DNA from: Coix lacryma-jobi var. lacryma-jobi
Lineage: Eukaryota; Streptophyta; Magnoliopsida; Poales; Poaceae
Reading direction: 5' to 3'
DNA: 64,000 bases
Assembly (NCBI GenBank): GCA_009763385.1
Contig: CM019831.1
Coordinates: 84,851,845-84,915,844, forward strand
The notes beneath the pieces were generated by a model. It was not told the origin of the DNA. It ran no database searches and saw only the letters and a list, made by a program, of their open reading frames with translations. Position numbers and translations under genes: made by a program. How positions within the stretch are numbered: position 1 is the first letter of the stretch; the number at the start of each line of letters is the position of its first letter. Positions 43,670-55,266 of the stretch are shown here, piece after piece.

Positions 43670-45381
43670 ATGGCCGGCGGAAAGCGCTCCATGCAAGCCC
43701 GCAATCAGGAGCGCAACGAGAAAGGCAAGTTCGCCCCCATGCGCCAGATGTTGGATGTCCACTCCGAGTCCAACGATGGCGATATGGCAGCCCCGACAGC
43801 GATGAAGGTTCCGTCCACGACCAGGAAGAATGGTGCTGTCAGAGGGTCCACGGGTGGCAAAGGGGCGCCGTCCTAGTCGAAAAAGGTACGCGCAAAATTC
43901 CCCCTTTCTGATTTAGGGTTTTGGGTTTTTTTTGGGGGGGGGGGGAAGCCGTAGTGCCGGGATTTAGGGTCAATGGTCGCTGGTGGACTGACATTGGGGC
44001 TAATCTGAGTATGTTTAGGTCGACCTCCCCCTTTCCCCAATCCTCTACCTGATTTAATTTATCAATGCCAATTTAACTCTAGGCGAGCATGGGTTCGCCA
44101 GCGAAGGCCAAGTACGGCGAGCTCATCGTACTCTCCTCCAACGACGAAGAGTATGCGGAGGTGAGTTTGCCCCAGGTTAAGCGCATCAAAGGGGTGAGTT
44201 CGACCCAAACCCCGGTGAAGAAAAAGACCAAAGGCGAGTCGTCGAAGAACCCTAACCATAGCAACAATGGGAAGCAGAAGGTCAGTTCTGCCGTTCCCCT
44301 CCTCGGCAATGAAAAAGGGTGTTTTCTGTTATGCATATGTATGTATATTCTTGTTATCTCTAGCTCATGTATATATGCTCCAAAAATGTTGCAAGTTGTG
44401 TTGTTAAGTGTCTCATAAAATGCTCTATGTTATGATTTTGTTGCATGCCATGTTAATTATGGATAGGGATTCAATAACTTGCCTTCAAAGCACAATAGAA
44501 CACATATATTTGAAAATACACTTCTTAGTACAAGTTTGTCTGTGTTATAAATTAACTTTTGTGTTATATTGTACTTCAAAAATACAATAAGATGCCATGT
44601 ACATATTCGTCTTAGATTTTTTTTTGAAACTGTAAACTATCTTTTTTTGCAAGGCTGTAAATTATATCTTGCTGCTGTCTATGTCAGAAAAACAGCCAAG
44701 TCTCATACTCCCTCCGTCCCTAAAAAAGAGTCATTCATGCTTTCCAAAAACTTACTGAATCTGTGTCCGTTACATTGTGACTTGCTCAAGGCAAGTTACT
44801 GAATCCATGTCCGTTAATTATATAGATTGTTAAGTAACTATTTGAGACAGTGGTCAATGGTTAATTATATAGCTTGTCCATTAACTATTTAGGGTCAATG
44901 GTCGCTGGTGCACTGACATTGGGGCTCAAATGCTTATTTGGTTAATGGTGACCTGCAGGTACCCTATGACAGTGATGTGCAAGATTCATCGTTTGCCTTC
45001 TACGAGCAGGAGCAAGAGGATGAACTCGAACATGCTGCTTCCATGGCCCATTGGCTATTTGAGACAGCTCAAAACGATGTCAATAAAAAGCTGAAGCGAT
45101 GCACAAAGAAGATGTCCTATGCACTTGATGAGTCCTTAGAGAACCTCTTGGTTGACTTCAAATACAGCGTGCTGGAACCATTTGAGCAGACCAAGAAGTC
45201 TTCTTGTGTAAAGTTGCTGTGAGAGATGGTTTATGCAGCAAAGGCCAAAGCAAAGGAGAAGGTCATTAGCCAGGCCTACAAGATGTGCAGTGACCTTGAA
45301 ACGTGCTTCGAGACACTGTACGACGACATGGAGCATAGTGTGCTGAAAGGTCTGGAAGAGAAGATGAAGAAGAAGAAGTAA
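43670..45381 (+). pseudogene. Unknown three-exon gene, decayed
   Basis: Exons 43670-43885, 44083-44280 and 44959-45381 have GT/AG borders and are all in phase 0, giving 278 codons plus stop. Exon 1 is basic and polar (MAGGKRSMQARNQERNEKGK). Exon 2 has a Lys-rich tract that could be a nuclear signal (KKKTKGESSKNPNHSNNGKQ). Exon 3 is acidic then amphipathic, with probable coiled coil (EQEDELEHAASMAHWLFETA; MEHSVLKGLEEKMKKKK). Two in-frame stops break it: TAG at 43874 and TGA at 45220, after which the frame stays open to TAA at 45379. I do not recognise the family. It could be a host gene captured by, or trapped between, CACTA elements, or an accessory transposon gene. Confidence 0.5.
44708..44735. 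repeat. Stowaway-like terminal fragment in intron 2
   Basis: CTCCCTCCGTCCCTAAAAAA preceded by TA matches the left end of grass Stowaway MITEs. No matching right end is visible nearby, so it is a fragment. Confidence 0.55.
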
Positions 45382-46210
45382 CTCTGGTCTGCGAAGCTTA
45401 TGTTGTGCAGTTTATGTGCTGCTGGTAGTGTATTAAATAATGAAAGAACTATGTGATCTGATCTGGTAGTTAGTTAGAATTAATGCAAGCTTAGGTTGTT
45501 ATATACCTGTTGTCTGTATGCAAGTAGTTGACCTTTAGGTGTACTGATGTCATGGCCTTCCAAGATGTTAGCTTTTGGTTTTCTTGTATGATGGGATTCG
45601 GACAGTGCCATGCTGAACTTTAGGTAGTTCGACTTTATGCACTTATTGTCTATGGTGTGCATATGTGCCTTTCTGGGAGCCTAGCTTCAAATGATTTGCC
45701 TTGCCTAGCTAAAAAAGGCTGGATAATGCAACCCTTTTTTCCCCTCGAAAATTGACCTTGCAACATGCAACTTGTTTCTGTGTATATATGCTTATATGCT
45801 GGCTTTGTTCTATCAGTTCAGCAGAATGCTCAACGGTCAAAGCTGTATGAGTAACACGCTGGGGAAACGTACGGCTGGGGAAATTTGTCCGTTGAGCTTT
45901 TAAATAAAAAAACTACTTAGCATATGAGTAACTGAAGATTGAACAAGCAACGAGGAGTATGCAAATCCACCAGTACATTAGCACATTAATACCAAGGTCA
46001 AGAGGCGTTCTGTTTATATACAGAACAATGGTTTTTTACTTTTTTGGAGGGATAATTCACAGAGACAATTATATACATATAGGATCACAATTTTTAAACT
46101 GCCGTAGGATTGCATTTTTAGCTTGCAGAATTGCAGAATTCAATCTCAGTTCACTGTCTAAATTAAACCAAATAGAAACAAATATCACATTAATACATAT
46201 AGGATCACAA
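45382..46210. other. 3' flank of the unknown gene and unassigned sequence
   Basis: The first 300 bp look like a 3' UTR (AATAATGAAAG near 45436). The rest is AT-rich. ATACATATAGGATCACAATT occurs at about 46072 and 46192, the second copy overlapping the end of the TNP2 gene. Confidence 0.4.
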
Positions 46211-49200
46211 TTATGCAAAAAGCTCATCTTCCTCTCCCTGTCCTAAAGTGTTGATAGGTGCAACATGCCCGTCGTTGATGTAGGTGTCATCATTCTCATC
46301 ATCGTCATCAGGTATGTCATCTACATCTTGTTCTGGCACAGGTATAGCACTTTGAATAATGCTGGCATCTCCAGTCACTCCATCGAGGTCATTCCTAGTC
46401 CAATTTGTCAACTCTCTAAGCTGACTACAAATGTCCATGTCCTCCACACCTACATCGACTGAGTCAATATCAATTTGTCCTTGTTGTTCAGTTTCTCCTT
46501 GTTCTGGCATGGAAAACAAGGTCCTGGGCTTCATTCTAACAACACTGCTCCAGGTGGGTTTATTTGCACATTTCACATAAAAAAATTGCTCCACTTGAGT
46601 CCCTAGAACGTAAGGATCATTCAAATATTGATGACGAGTTGTATCAATACCTATAATCCCATATTGATTCTTACTGAACCCTTTACTTTTAGTCTTGGAT
46701 GCGGCAGGAACATCAAACCAATCACACTCAAACAATATGACTTCTTTTTCATCGGGGAAATCTAGTGCGATTACCTTCTTAAGGACACCGTACCAATCCA
46801 TATTGCTTGCACTATCATCTCCCTTCACTTGAACTCCTGAATTTTGTGTATTGAAGTTAGCCTCTATAGTAGCCGTTCGGAAAAAAATCATGAATTACGC
46901 ATCTGTTGAAAACCCGAGCCACATAATGAGGACCCTGTGAAAGGTCATATAGCTCCTCACTGATCTTTCGTTCTTCATAAAGTACCTTGGCCTACGCGCA
47001 AGAAAAAAAATATAAGAACTGAAATATTTTAAAAGTGGACAACTGCAATATTTTTTTGGTCATGTATATTATAACATTACTCACCTTACGTTCAAACCGT
47101 CCAACAATATGCTCCCTGTGACGCTTATCAACGCCTTGTGCGCTAGTTCTTCTCAACAGCTCCTTATGCTCCCTATACATTTCTTTTTGGAAAAACATAT
47201 TACTATACATTCAACTGTAAACTACGTAGAAACACAAAAAAATGTTTGTAACAGCTTACTTCATCCATCTCAGTGCCTCATCACAGTCTGATAACATATA
47301 GTGTCGCATCCGCAACATTTCAGATTTAGGAAGATGCTGTAATTTGCAGCCTTTCTTACTGTAGTTGATGCTGCCAAGTATGCTAGACCCAGCCGGTGGT
47401 TCATTTACCACGCTCCTCTCATGGCGCATTGGCCGATCCAGCTTCGTTTCAATGTCTTCTAGGAAGCGAGAGCAGAATGTCATGCACTCCTCTAAGATAT
47501 ATCCCTCTGCTATTGAACCTTCTGGATGTGACTTGTTCCTAACATATCCTTTAAGTGTACGTAGATACCTCTCGATTGGATACATCCACCGGTAACACAC
47601 TGGTCCACCAAATTTAGCCTCCTCAGCTAAATGAACCGGCAAATGCATCATAATGTCAAAGAATGTTGGTGGGAATATCATCTCAAGCTTACATAGAGTC
47701 TCTGCAATTGAAGAGCTTAGTGTTTCTATGTCAGTTTGCACCAACTCCTTTGAACACAGCGCATTGAAAAACCTGCTAAGCTCAACCAATGGTCTAGCAA
47801 CAGCTTCAGGCAAGATATGCCTTGCAACTAAGGGCAACAGTTTCTGCAAAATAACATGATAGTCATGTGATTTTAGTCCAGAAACCTTACATCCATTCAA
47901 ATCCACACATCTCTTTATATTAGACGCATAACCATCAGGCATCCTCACTCCTTCTAAGAATGTGCATAGCATCTTCTTCTGGTCCCTGTCTAAGGAGTAC
48001 AATGATGGTGGCAAAGTATACTTTCCATTCTCCACCACTGGATGTTGATCCTGCCGTATCCCAAGATGTTGCATGTCAAGCCGCGCCTTTTCACTATCCT
48101 TACACTTACCATCTATGTGAAGCAACGTCCCAATAATGCTTTCACAGATATTTTTCTTGATGTGCATAACATCCAAGTTATGCCTTACAACCAATTTTTC
48201 CCAGTAAGGAAGCTAAAAAAATATACTCTTCTTCCTCCAGTTGTGCCACCTACTGTCTTCTTCACCTTGCTTCCTCTTCTTTGTTGTTGTCCCAAATTTT
48301 GGTTGCTCAAAACATTCATACTGCTGTAGAACCTGAGCACCGGTCAGTGGCACAGGTGCCTCCCTCATCTCTGTCATGTTGTTGAAGCTGGTTTTGCTCT
48401 TGCGCCACCTATGGTTCTAAGGGAGAAATCGACGATGACCCATGTAACAATGCTTCGACCCAAATTTCAACCATAAGTACTCCGTATCTTTGTGGCAGTA
48501 TGGACATGCAAACTTTCCTTTAGTACTCCAACCAGATAGCATGGCATAGGCAGGGAACTCATTTATGGTCCACAATAGAAGCGCATGAAGAGTAAAATTC
48601 TCCTTCTCATTCTCATCCCATGTTTCAACACCTGTCACCCATAACTGTATCAGCTCATCAATTAGGGGTTGCAAATAGACATCAATATTCATTCTAGGTG
48701 ATTTTGGCCCTGGTATCAGCATAGACATCATCCAATAGGGTTGCTTCAAGCACAACCAAGGAGGCAAGTTGTAAGGGATTAGGATGACAGGCCATGTAGT
48801 ACATGCAACATTCAACATCCCAAATGGATTGAAGCCATCAGCTGCAAGACCAAGCCGTATGTTGCGAAGATCCTTAGCAAAATCCTTATACTCTCTATTC
48901 ACATGCTTCCATGCCAATGAGTCTGTCGGGTGACACATTTTCCCATCATTTACTAGTTCTTCCTCATGCCAACGCATCAGCTTCGATGTCGATGATCTCA
49001 TATACAATCTTGGCAAGGAAGGAATAAGTGGAAAATAACGAAGGATCTTACGTGGAAAACGCTTCTGCTTCTTTCCACAATCATTGTCATTGTCAATGAG
49101 ATCATCCTTTTCAGTACCGCATGTCTCTTTCCACCTAGATTCACCACATGTTGGACACTTATCCAATTTAGCATAATCCCCACAAAATAACACACAGTCA

Positions 49201-49831
49201 TTGACACATGCATGAATCTTATCGTAATGGAGGCCAAGATCTCGAACAACCTTCTCCACTTTCTCCAAGGAAGTTGGGAGACAATGGCCATCAGGAGGCA
49301 CAAGCAAGAACAACCGAAGTACGCGTTCTAGACTGCTATTACTAATACCATCCATGCATTTAATCTGAAATAGCATGACAATGAAAGAAATCTTTGTAAC
49401 CTCTTTGCAACTTGGATACAACTCCTTCTTTGCCTCTTCTAGTAACCTAAAAAGTTTTTTTGCAGTCCCATTTCGCTCGTCCTCATCTCTTCCTGTGACT
49501 TCTCCATGTATAACACCTTTGATCAGTGAAGAAATTAATTCATGGGAACTTTTAGCATGATCTAGTGCAGCTCCATCATCGTTATCATTCTCAACTAACG
49601 GAGGCTCACAATTACCTTCTCCTTGGATGAAACTCTCATCAAACCCTCTCAGTGCCACGTGAGTTCGAACCTCCTTTTCACTTCGATATGACATGCAGCG
49701 GCATCGAGTACATGGACATGGAGTTGTTTCTTCACTAGATGTGCCCCCAAATACACTCTGTAAAAAGTTCTTGAATCCTGCCTGCCATTATGATGTATAT
49801 CTGGACATCCGCATCCAGCTATTATCTTCAT
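46211..49831 (-). pseudogene. TNP2-type CACTA transposase, near complete
   Basis: The N terminus has a Cys-rich motif CPCTRCRCMS (near 49720-49690) of the transposase-associated type. The 49694-48417 frame is the TNP2 domain (DKCPTCGESRWK, LRYFPLIPSLPRLYM, LGLAADGFNPFGML, YWMMSMLIPGPKSPRMNIDV, FACPYCHKDTEY, GHRRFLP). A TAG at 48417 and another near 48213 interrupt a frame that continues at 48194 with RHNLDVMHIKKNICES and DUF4218 (to 47256). Short exons at about 47200-47080 and 46985-46890 lead to DUF4216 (46891-46490; LFECDWFDVPAASK) and an acidic tail. TNP2 is the DDE/D-type enzyme that cuts CACTA ends. Only a few lesions separate it from an open gene. Confidence 0.88.
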
Positions 49832-50439
49832 TTGACATCCTTCACAGTATCCCTACAGTGAGCACGAATCCATAGAATAAATACCTGCTATCAAGCTAAC
49901 AATACGAATTGACAAGCTTTTTTTTCCTAATGAGCAGTATATGAGTAGGATATGCCTTCGCAGCTCTCTCCAAGAGTTCTAAATTCTTCAATAGTTCACG
50001 AAGGAGTGGAAAATTAACTAGGAACCCTGTGTTGTCTGCTCACCTTGTTTGAAGCACAGTAGTAGCCAGCCGAGGGGGAGCAAGCCGGGGTCGCTGGAGC
50101 TGGATGGCTGGAGGCCGGACGGGAACACGGGCGGGCGCCTCCTTGCTGCTGCTCAGCCGTAGCCGTCGCCACCTGACTCCTTCTGTCCTTGGCGCTGGGA
50201 ATGAGAGGAGGGTAGAGGAAGCAGCCGCAGGACGGGCACATGCCACCGCGCCGTCGCCGTTTATGCCTATCGCCATCGCGGCAGTGGAGGCGGAGAAGGG
50301 AGTCTGGCGGCGTGACCTCCTGGCTCGTGCAGACGGAGGGGCCTCTTCTTTTTATTTTTTTCTGCTCATGCACCAGTGGCCTGGGTTTTTTCTTTTGGTG
50401 GGCTGGGTTTTTATGTTTTTTCTTCAAATGTGCCGGTGG
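49832..50439 (-). other. Leader region of the CACTA 2 TNP2 gene
   Basis: A G/C-rich block (50040-50340) with frames on both strands lies between the TNP2 start and the subterminal repeats. It is probably the promoter and untranslated first exon. I cannot support a protein. Confidence 0.45.
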
Positions 50440-51068
50440 GCTTAATTACATCATCAACATTTATTTTAGCGCAACCAAAAATAGTCTAATGAATTCACAT
50501 AATTCATTAGTGGCAATAGAAGCTAATTGACGCAACGATTTATTTTCTGGATGCAACAGGCACATGAGCTATCGCAACAAAAGTTAAGTTTTAGACAACG
50601 TTATTTCATCGTGGCCACAAGCAGGCATAATCGCAACCAACTAAATAATCGTGGCAACAAACACACATCAAATGCAACGAATGGTTTTATGGACGCAACA
50701 GGCACATGAGCTATCGCAACAAAGGTTAAATTATAGACAATGTTATTTCATGGTGGCCACAGGCATGCCTATTCGCAGCCAAATAACTATTCGTGGCAAA
50801 AAATACACATCTATCGCAACACTAAATCGATACTATCGCAATGCACAATTTGTTGTGGCAATAGGTACCCAAAAAGGCAACCACCTTTTTCATCGTGGCA
50901 TTAAAACCAACCTGTTGCAACTAATGTTTCAACAGATGCAACCCACATTTTTGGTGGCCATAAGATCCAGATATCGCAACGCATTAATACGTTGGTTGCT
51001 ATAAACCCAAATATTGCAACCAAATGTGTGGTGTTGCGACAAAAAATGGTGCTCTAAGGGTCAATCCC
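50440..51068. repeat. Right subterminal repeats of CACTA 2
   Basis: Repeated ATCGCAAC, GTGGCAA and TGCAAC motifs. One segment of about 90 bp (ACAGGCACATGAGCTATCGC and following) is duplicated at about 50552 and 50698. The end reads GGGTCAATCCCTAGTAGTAG, a plausible complement of a CACTACTAGGGATTGACCC terminus. Confidence 0.75.
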
Positions 51069-51100
51069 TAGTAGTAGTAGTAGTAGTGGTAGTAGTAGTG

Positions 51101-51164
<64 letters not shown>

Positions 51165-51223
51165 TAGTAGTGGTAGTAGTAGTGGTAGTAGTAGTAGTAG
51201 TGGTAGTAGTAGTAGTAGTGGTC

Positions 51224-51255
<32 letters not shown>

Positions 51256-51313
51256 GGTAGTAGTAGTAGTAGTAGTGGTAGTAGTAGTAGTAGTGGTAGT
51301 AGTAGTGGTAGTG

Positions 51314-51348
<35 letters not shown>

Positions 51349-51439
51349 GGTAGTAGTAGTAGTAGTGGTAGTGGTAGTGGTAGTAGTAGTAGTGGTAGTG
51401 GTAGTTGTAGTAGTGGTAGTAGTAGTAGTGGTAGTAGTG

Positions 51440-51501
<62 letters not shown>
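51069..51501. repeat. AGT/GGT triplet microsatellite at the CACTA 2 end
   Basis: About 430 bp of AGT with GGT interruptions, bounded by the CACTA 2 terminus on one side and the coding sequence of the CACTA 3 TNP2 gene on the other. Long poly-Val, poly-Leu and poly-Thr ORFs across it are artefacts. Confidence 0.95.
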
Positions 51502-51502
<1 letters not shown>

Positions 51503-51504
51503 AG

Positions 51505-53382
51505 TTTGATAGGTACTTGAAGAAACATGACTTATTCTTGAATGGGACGACGGCAAGCGGATCCTCCAACTTATCTCGCTTCCTCTTCCTTTTTTTGGCC
51601 CCCTCCGGATCCTCTTTTCTCTTCTTCCCAAACTCGACCTCCATCTCCTTCACTATGTCCCACACCTTTTCACCATACCTTGTCTGTGGCGGTTCGGCAC
51701 GTTGGTCCTCGTCCTTGTTGTCAAAGTACTTATTCATCACAGCTTGTCGGTACCTGTGACTTCTGACAAGGAATCGTCTATGCCGCATGTACACCATCTT
51801 GCAGAATCCTTTGAGGTAGAAATAGCAGGTACCATCGATGCAAACTGCATAGCCGCTCTTTCCTTTTATCTGCCCTGAAAGAGAAAAGAGCCCAGGGTAA
51901 GCGGTGACGGTCACAAAAATGATGGCTTTTATAGTAAACACCTTTCTTAGCGATGCGTCCATCATCTTAACCCCTTCGTCCCATAGTTTCTTCATATCCT
52001 CCATGAGCGGATCCAGGAACACATCTATATCATTCCTAGGCTGCTTTGGGCCTGAAATAATCATGGTCAATAGAAGATACCTGCGTTTCTGACACAGCCA
52101 TGGAGGTAGGTTATAGATGGTAAGAATTTACGGGCCAAGTGCTATGTGAGCTACTTAGATCCCCGAACGGATTCATTCCGTCCGTACTCAGCGCAAACCT
52201 CATGTTTCGTGCCTCTTTGCCAAACTCTGGGAATGTCGTGTCAAAATGCTTCCACTGCTGGGCATCAGAATGGTGTCGTAGTTTGCCATCGTCCTTGGTG
52301 CGATCACGACAAGCATGCCATGACATCAGCTGGGCATCCTCAAGGTTCCCAAAAATACACCACAAGCGATCGATCACGGGCAGGTACCACATCGTTAGGG
52401 CAGGACTTTTCCTCTGCGTGTAACCAGCTTCTTTATCATTTGTTGCATCTGCGCGACAACCGACATTCTTGTTGTTTGCCTTCTTCCTTGGCCCACCCAA
52501 GACTACCTCATCATTTGCATCTACGCGACAGCCGGCATTCTTCTTGTATCGACTCGTGCCACAATGCGGACAACTCACCAAGCTCTCATACTGGCCACGG
52601 TACAAGATGCAATGGTTAGGGCAGGCGTCGAACTTTCTAAGATTCATTGACACTAGCCGGATAAGCTTCTTCGCTCGATACGTATTAGCGGGCACCTTGT
52701 TAGGAATTGGGTATGTGGTACCAAGGATACTTAATAGCTCATTGAAGCTAGTGTCTGACCAGCCATGTCGAGCCTTCAACATGAGCATCTGGATGTTAAA
52801 ACGCAACGCCATCCACTGCTTCGGACAGTTCTCATATAGCGGATCAATTGCCGCCTGCTTCATCTCTCTAAAATTCTCAAGCCACCTAGGGCTCCAAAAC
52901 AGAATGTCGTCCTCATCAAGGTTGTTAGCAATTTTCTCAAAAAGCTCAACATCCTCAGGCTCCATCGCACGAACCGCATCCCCGCCATCATCGGCCATGT
53001 CTTGCACTAAATCGTCCATGGTGAGGTAATCACGAACATTATCACCGGTAGCTGGCGATTCTTGGTCTCCTCCATCGTGGTTTGCATTCACCGTCATCGT
53101 CATTGACGAGCTATCTCCAGATATAGTGATACTATCTGTTTCACCGTGAAACCTCCAGATTGTGTAATCTGGAACAAAACCATACCTGATCAAATGAGAC
53201 TGCACAACAATGTCTTCATGCAACAGAAGGTTCTTGCATTCTGAACACGGACATATGATACGTCGTCCTTGTGGATTCACACTTTGACTGTGTTTCCGAG
53301 CAATGACAATAAACTTTTTAACATGGCCTATGTATGACAAATCTAATCTTGATGACCGGTACATCCACTTGGACCTCTCCAT
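51505..53382 (-). pseudogene. TNP2-type CACTA transposase of element 3, N-terminal two thirds
   Basis: Starts at ATG 53382 (MERSKWMYRSSRLDLSYIGH) with a transposase-associated domain: CPCSECKN and HLIRYGFVPDYTIWRFHGE. Then an acidic linker and the TNP2 domain (MLMLKARHGWSDTSFNELL, LVSCPHCGTSRYKKN, MRFALSTDGMNPFG). One extra A near 52127 shifts the frame, and the domain continues at 52070 (MIISGPKQPRNDIDVFLDPL, GHRRFL-like MRHRRFLVRSHRYR). It stops in FFKYLSN at 51505, where the microsatellite and CACTA 2 begin. The sequence is clearly different from the two other TNP2 copies, so this is another CACTA family. Confidence 0.88.
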
Positions 53383-53674
53383 TATGCAAGGAAAACCTAT
53401 AGCAAAAGACATACAAAAAGCAGATTAAAGAAAATTAATTATAGATCTAGATCTAGAGAGCACATCCAAATCTAAGAAAACAAGAGCAAATTAAAAGAGA
53501 GGTTTAGAGCCAAACATATAATCACCTGCGGTCAACAACTTGACACAATTAAACTGTAAAACTTCCCCCACCAAAAAATAGATATTTTTGAGGGTTTGGG
53601 ACCTCAAAATCTGTCAACAATGGTGGAGAAGTAGTGAGGAAGGGGAAGGTGCGGCGGCGGCGCTGTGCATTTAT

Positions 53675-53939
53675 AGCCACCGAATAACCGAGGCGGGCAA
53701 GTAACAAAAGCCCGCCTCGGTTAACACACATTAACCGAGGCGGGCGATTTAAAAGAACCGCCTCAGTTAATATATTAACCGAGGCGGGCAACTTACACAA
53801 ACCGCCTCGGTTAATGGGTGTTAACCGAGGCGGTTGCTGTAAGCTGCCCGCCTCGGTTAATATATTAACCGAGGCGGTGCAAGGAGCCTGGCTCGGTTAA
53901 ATGTTAACCGAGGCGGGTGCCCTTTGCCCGCCTCGGACG
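53675..53939. repeat. Subterminal palindromic repeats of CACTA 3
   Basis: Six forward ACCGAGGCGG-type and six reverse CCGCCTCGGTT-type motifs alternate, making about six inverted pairs. This differs from the GCAA-type motifs of CACTA 1 and 2. Confidence 0.9.
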
Positions 53940-53962
53940 TCTACAAGGTGGTGTCTCAGTTA

Positions 53963-53980
53963 ATCAAATGTGTAGTAGTG
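53963..53980. repeat. Right terminus of CACTA 3
   Basis: ATCAAATGTGTAGTAGTG is the complement of CACTACTACACATTTGAT. The next three bases, TAT, are the candidate target duplication. Confidence 0.85.
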
Positions 53981-54031
53981 TATGCTTCCGCGTTCATCAA
54001 TTAGCAGATCCGTTCGGGTCTGGAACTAACC

Positions 54032-54313
54032 GTGCACTCTAACATAGTGTTAGAGAGGGTACCTTTGTTGTGTGACAATGAGAGCGCGGTTAAGCTTGCT
54101 AACAACCCGGTTCAACACTCTCACACAAAGCACATAAATATTCGCCATCACTTTCTAAGAGACCATGTTTCAAAGAAATATATATCTCTAGAAGGAGTTA
54201 GAACAGAAGATCAATTGGCAGATATCTTCACAAAACCGCTAGATGAGAGTACCCTTTGTAGATTGCAAAGTGAGCTTAATGTGCTTGATCTAAGTAACTT
54301 TGTCAAAAGGTGA
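54032..54313 (+). pseudogene. Copia RNase H, C-terminal end
   Basis: About 85 codons read VPLLCDNESAVKLANNPVQH, then HIRHH-type NIRHHFLRDHV and EDQLADIFTKPLDESTLC, ending NFVKR before TGA. These are the last conserved blocks of copia RNase H. The preceding part of pol is absent because CACTA 3 lies directly upstream. Confidence 0.9.
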
Positions 54314-54562
54314 AAGGGGGTTGTCTTTGCTTTGCATTATATAATATGCCATGTTTCAATTATGCTATGCACATAGGCTTGTTAGACGTGGTTAAGAAAA
54401 CCGCCCTAAAAAGCGTGTGAAGAAGCTTACCCATGAGCAAACTTGACAAGCACCCTAGATTCAAATTCCGTATTGCATTACATATGCATGTGTGTCGTTT
54501 GTTGTTTCTTTTTGGTTAAGCTTGAGCAATTGTTGTGTTCGTCCACCGCTAGGGGGAGCATT

Positions 54563-55266
54563 TGAGGCTCCTAATGGTTGAGACCCCTAGTTTTGGTGGC
54601 CACATGTTGTCTCCTCAGGATTTATTGCCTATTTTCTCTAAAAAGATATGAAGTCTATGACAAAATATTTATAAAACTGAGGGTTTATGCGAGGAAGCTC
54701 ATAATAGGTTCCAATTGGTGTTTATTTGCCTCTTATTTAAGTTGGAACTTGGTTGGGAGAGGGACCCGCAATGGAGATCTTCAAAACTGCACAAAATGCA
54801 ACATCAGACGCTGCATCGGACGCTGAAGCCCACAGCGTCCGATGCACCCACTATAGGCAGCCCCGGCTGGAACACTGTTGGCGCCGCGTCCGATGTGTCA
54901 ACATCGGCGCGTCTGAGGCCCCATCGAACGCTGGTTGCCAAGGCATAGGACTCGTCCGATGTGATTTGGCAGGTATTGGAGGTCTCTGGATGGACATCGG
55001 AGTGTCCCTTTAAGCGGCGCGGATCGTTCTCATAACCGACAAACGAGCCCCACTTGTCATACTTCGTCTTCTTCCCAGACCCACTCGCACCTGCTCCGGA
55101 ATCCGCCGCCGCCTACGCCAACTCTAACCCTTGCTCGCCGCCGGCTGCCACGCCCCCGTGCTCATTCTCCACCGGCCGCCGCATTGGCCTCGCCCGCACG
55201 CCGCCGCTCTCCCGCCGCCGTTGCTCGTCGCGCGCGTCTCAGTCTTCTGCTTGGCTGAGCTGCTCC
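54563..55266 (+). repeat. Truncated copia 3' LTR
   Basis: Starts TGAGGCTCC after the polypurine tract. It carries GCATCGGACGCTG and GCGTCCGATG palindromes (54800-54965), as in the SIRE-type LTRs, then a C/G-rich leader. It is cut by TGTAACACC at 55267. Confidence 0.75.

Larger units (their letters stand above)
38158..53980 (-). mobile_element. CACTA elements 2 and 3, nested and partly resolved
   Basis: Element 2 would comprise the TnpA-like gene (38285-41999), the TNP2 gene (46211-49831), a leader and right subterminal repeats (50440-51065). Element 3 is represented by its right end, subterminal repeats and TNP2 5' part (51502-53980). Element 2 interrupts the TNP2 gene of element 3 at about 51502. 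The left ends of both are not identified. Whether the 42-46 kb interval belongs to element 2 is uncertain. Confidence 0.55.
53984..55266 (+). mobile_element. Ty1/copia element, 3' end (SIRE-like)
   Basis: Plus strand: RNase H tail, 3' untranslated spacer, polypurine tract (CTAGGGGGAGCA at 54549-54560) and a truncated LTR from 54563. It is cut on the left by CACTA 3 and on the right by Tekay-like LTR B. Confidence 0.82.

Noticed and set aside
51014..51631. Long ORFs coding poly-Val, poly-Thr, poly-Leu or poly-Tyr/His
   Set aside because: They are translations of the AGT/GGT microsatellite in different frames, not proteins.
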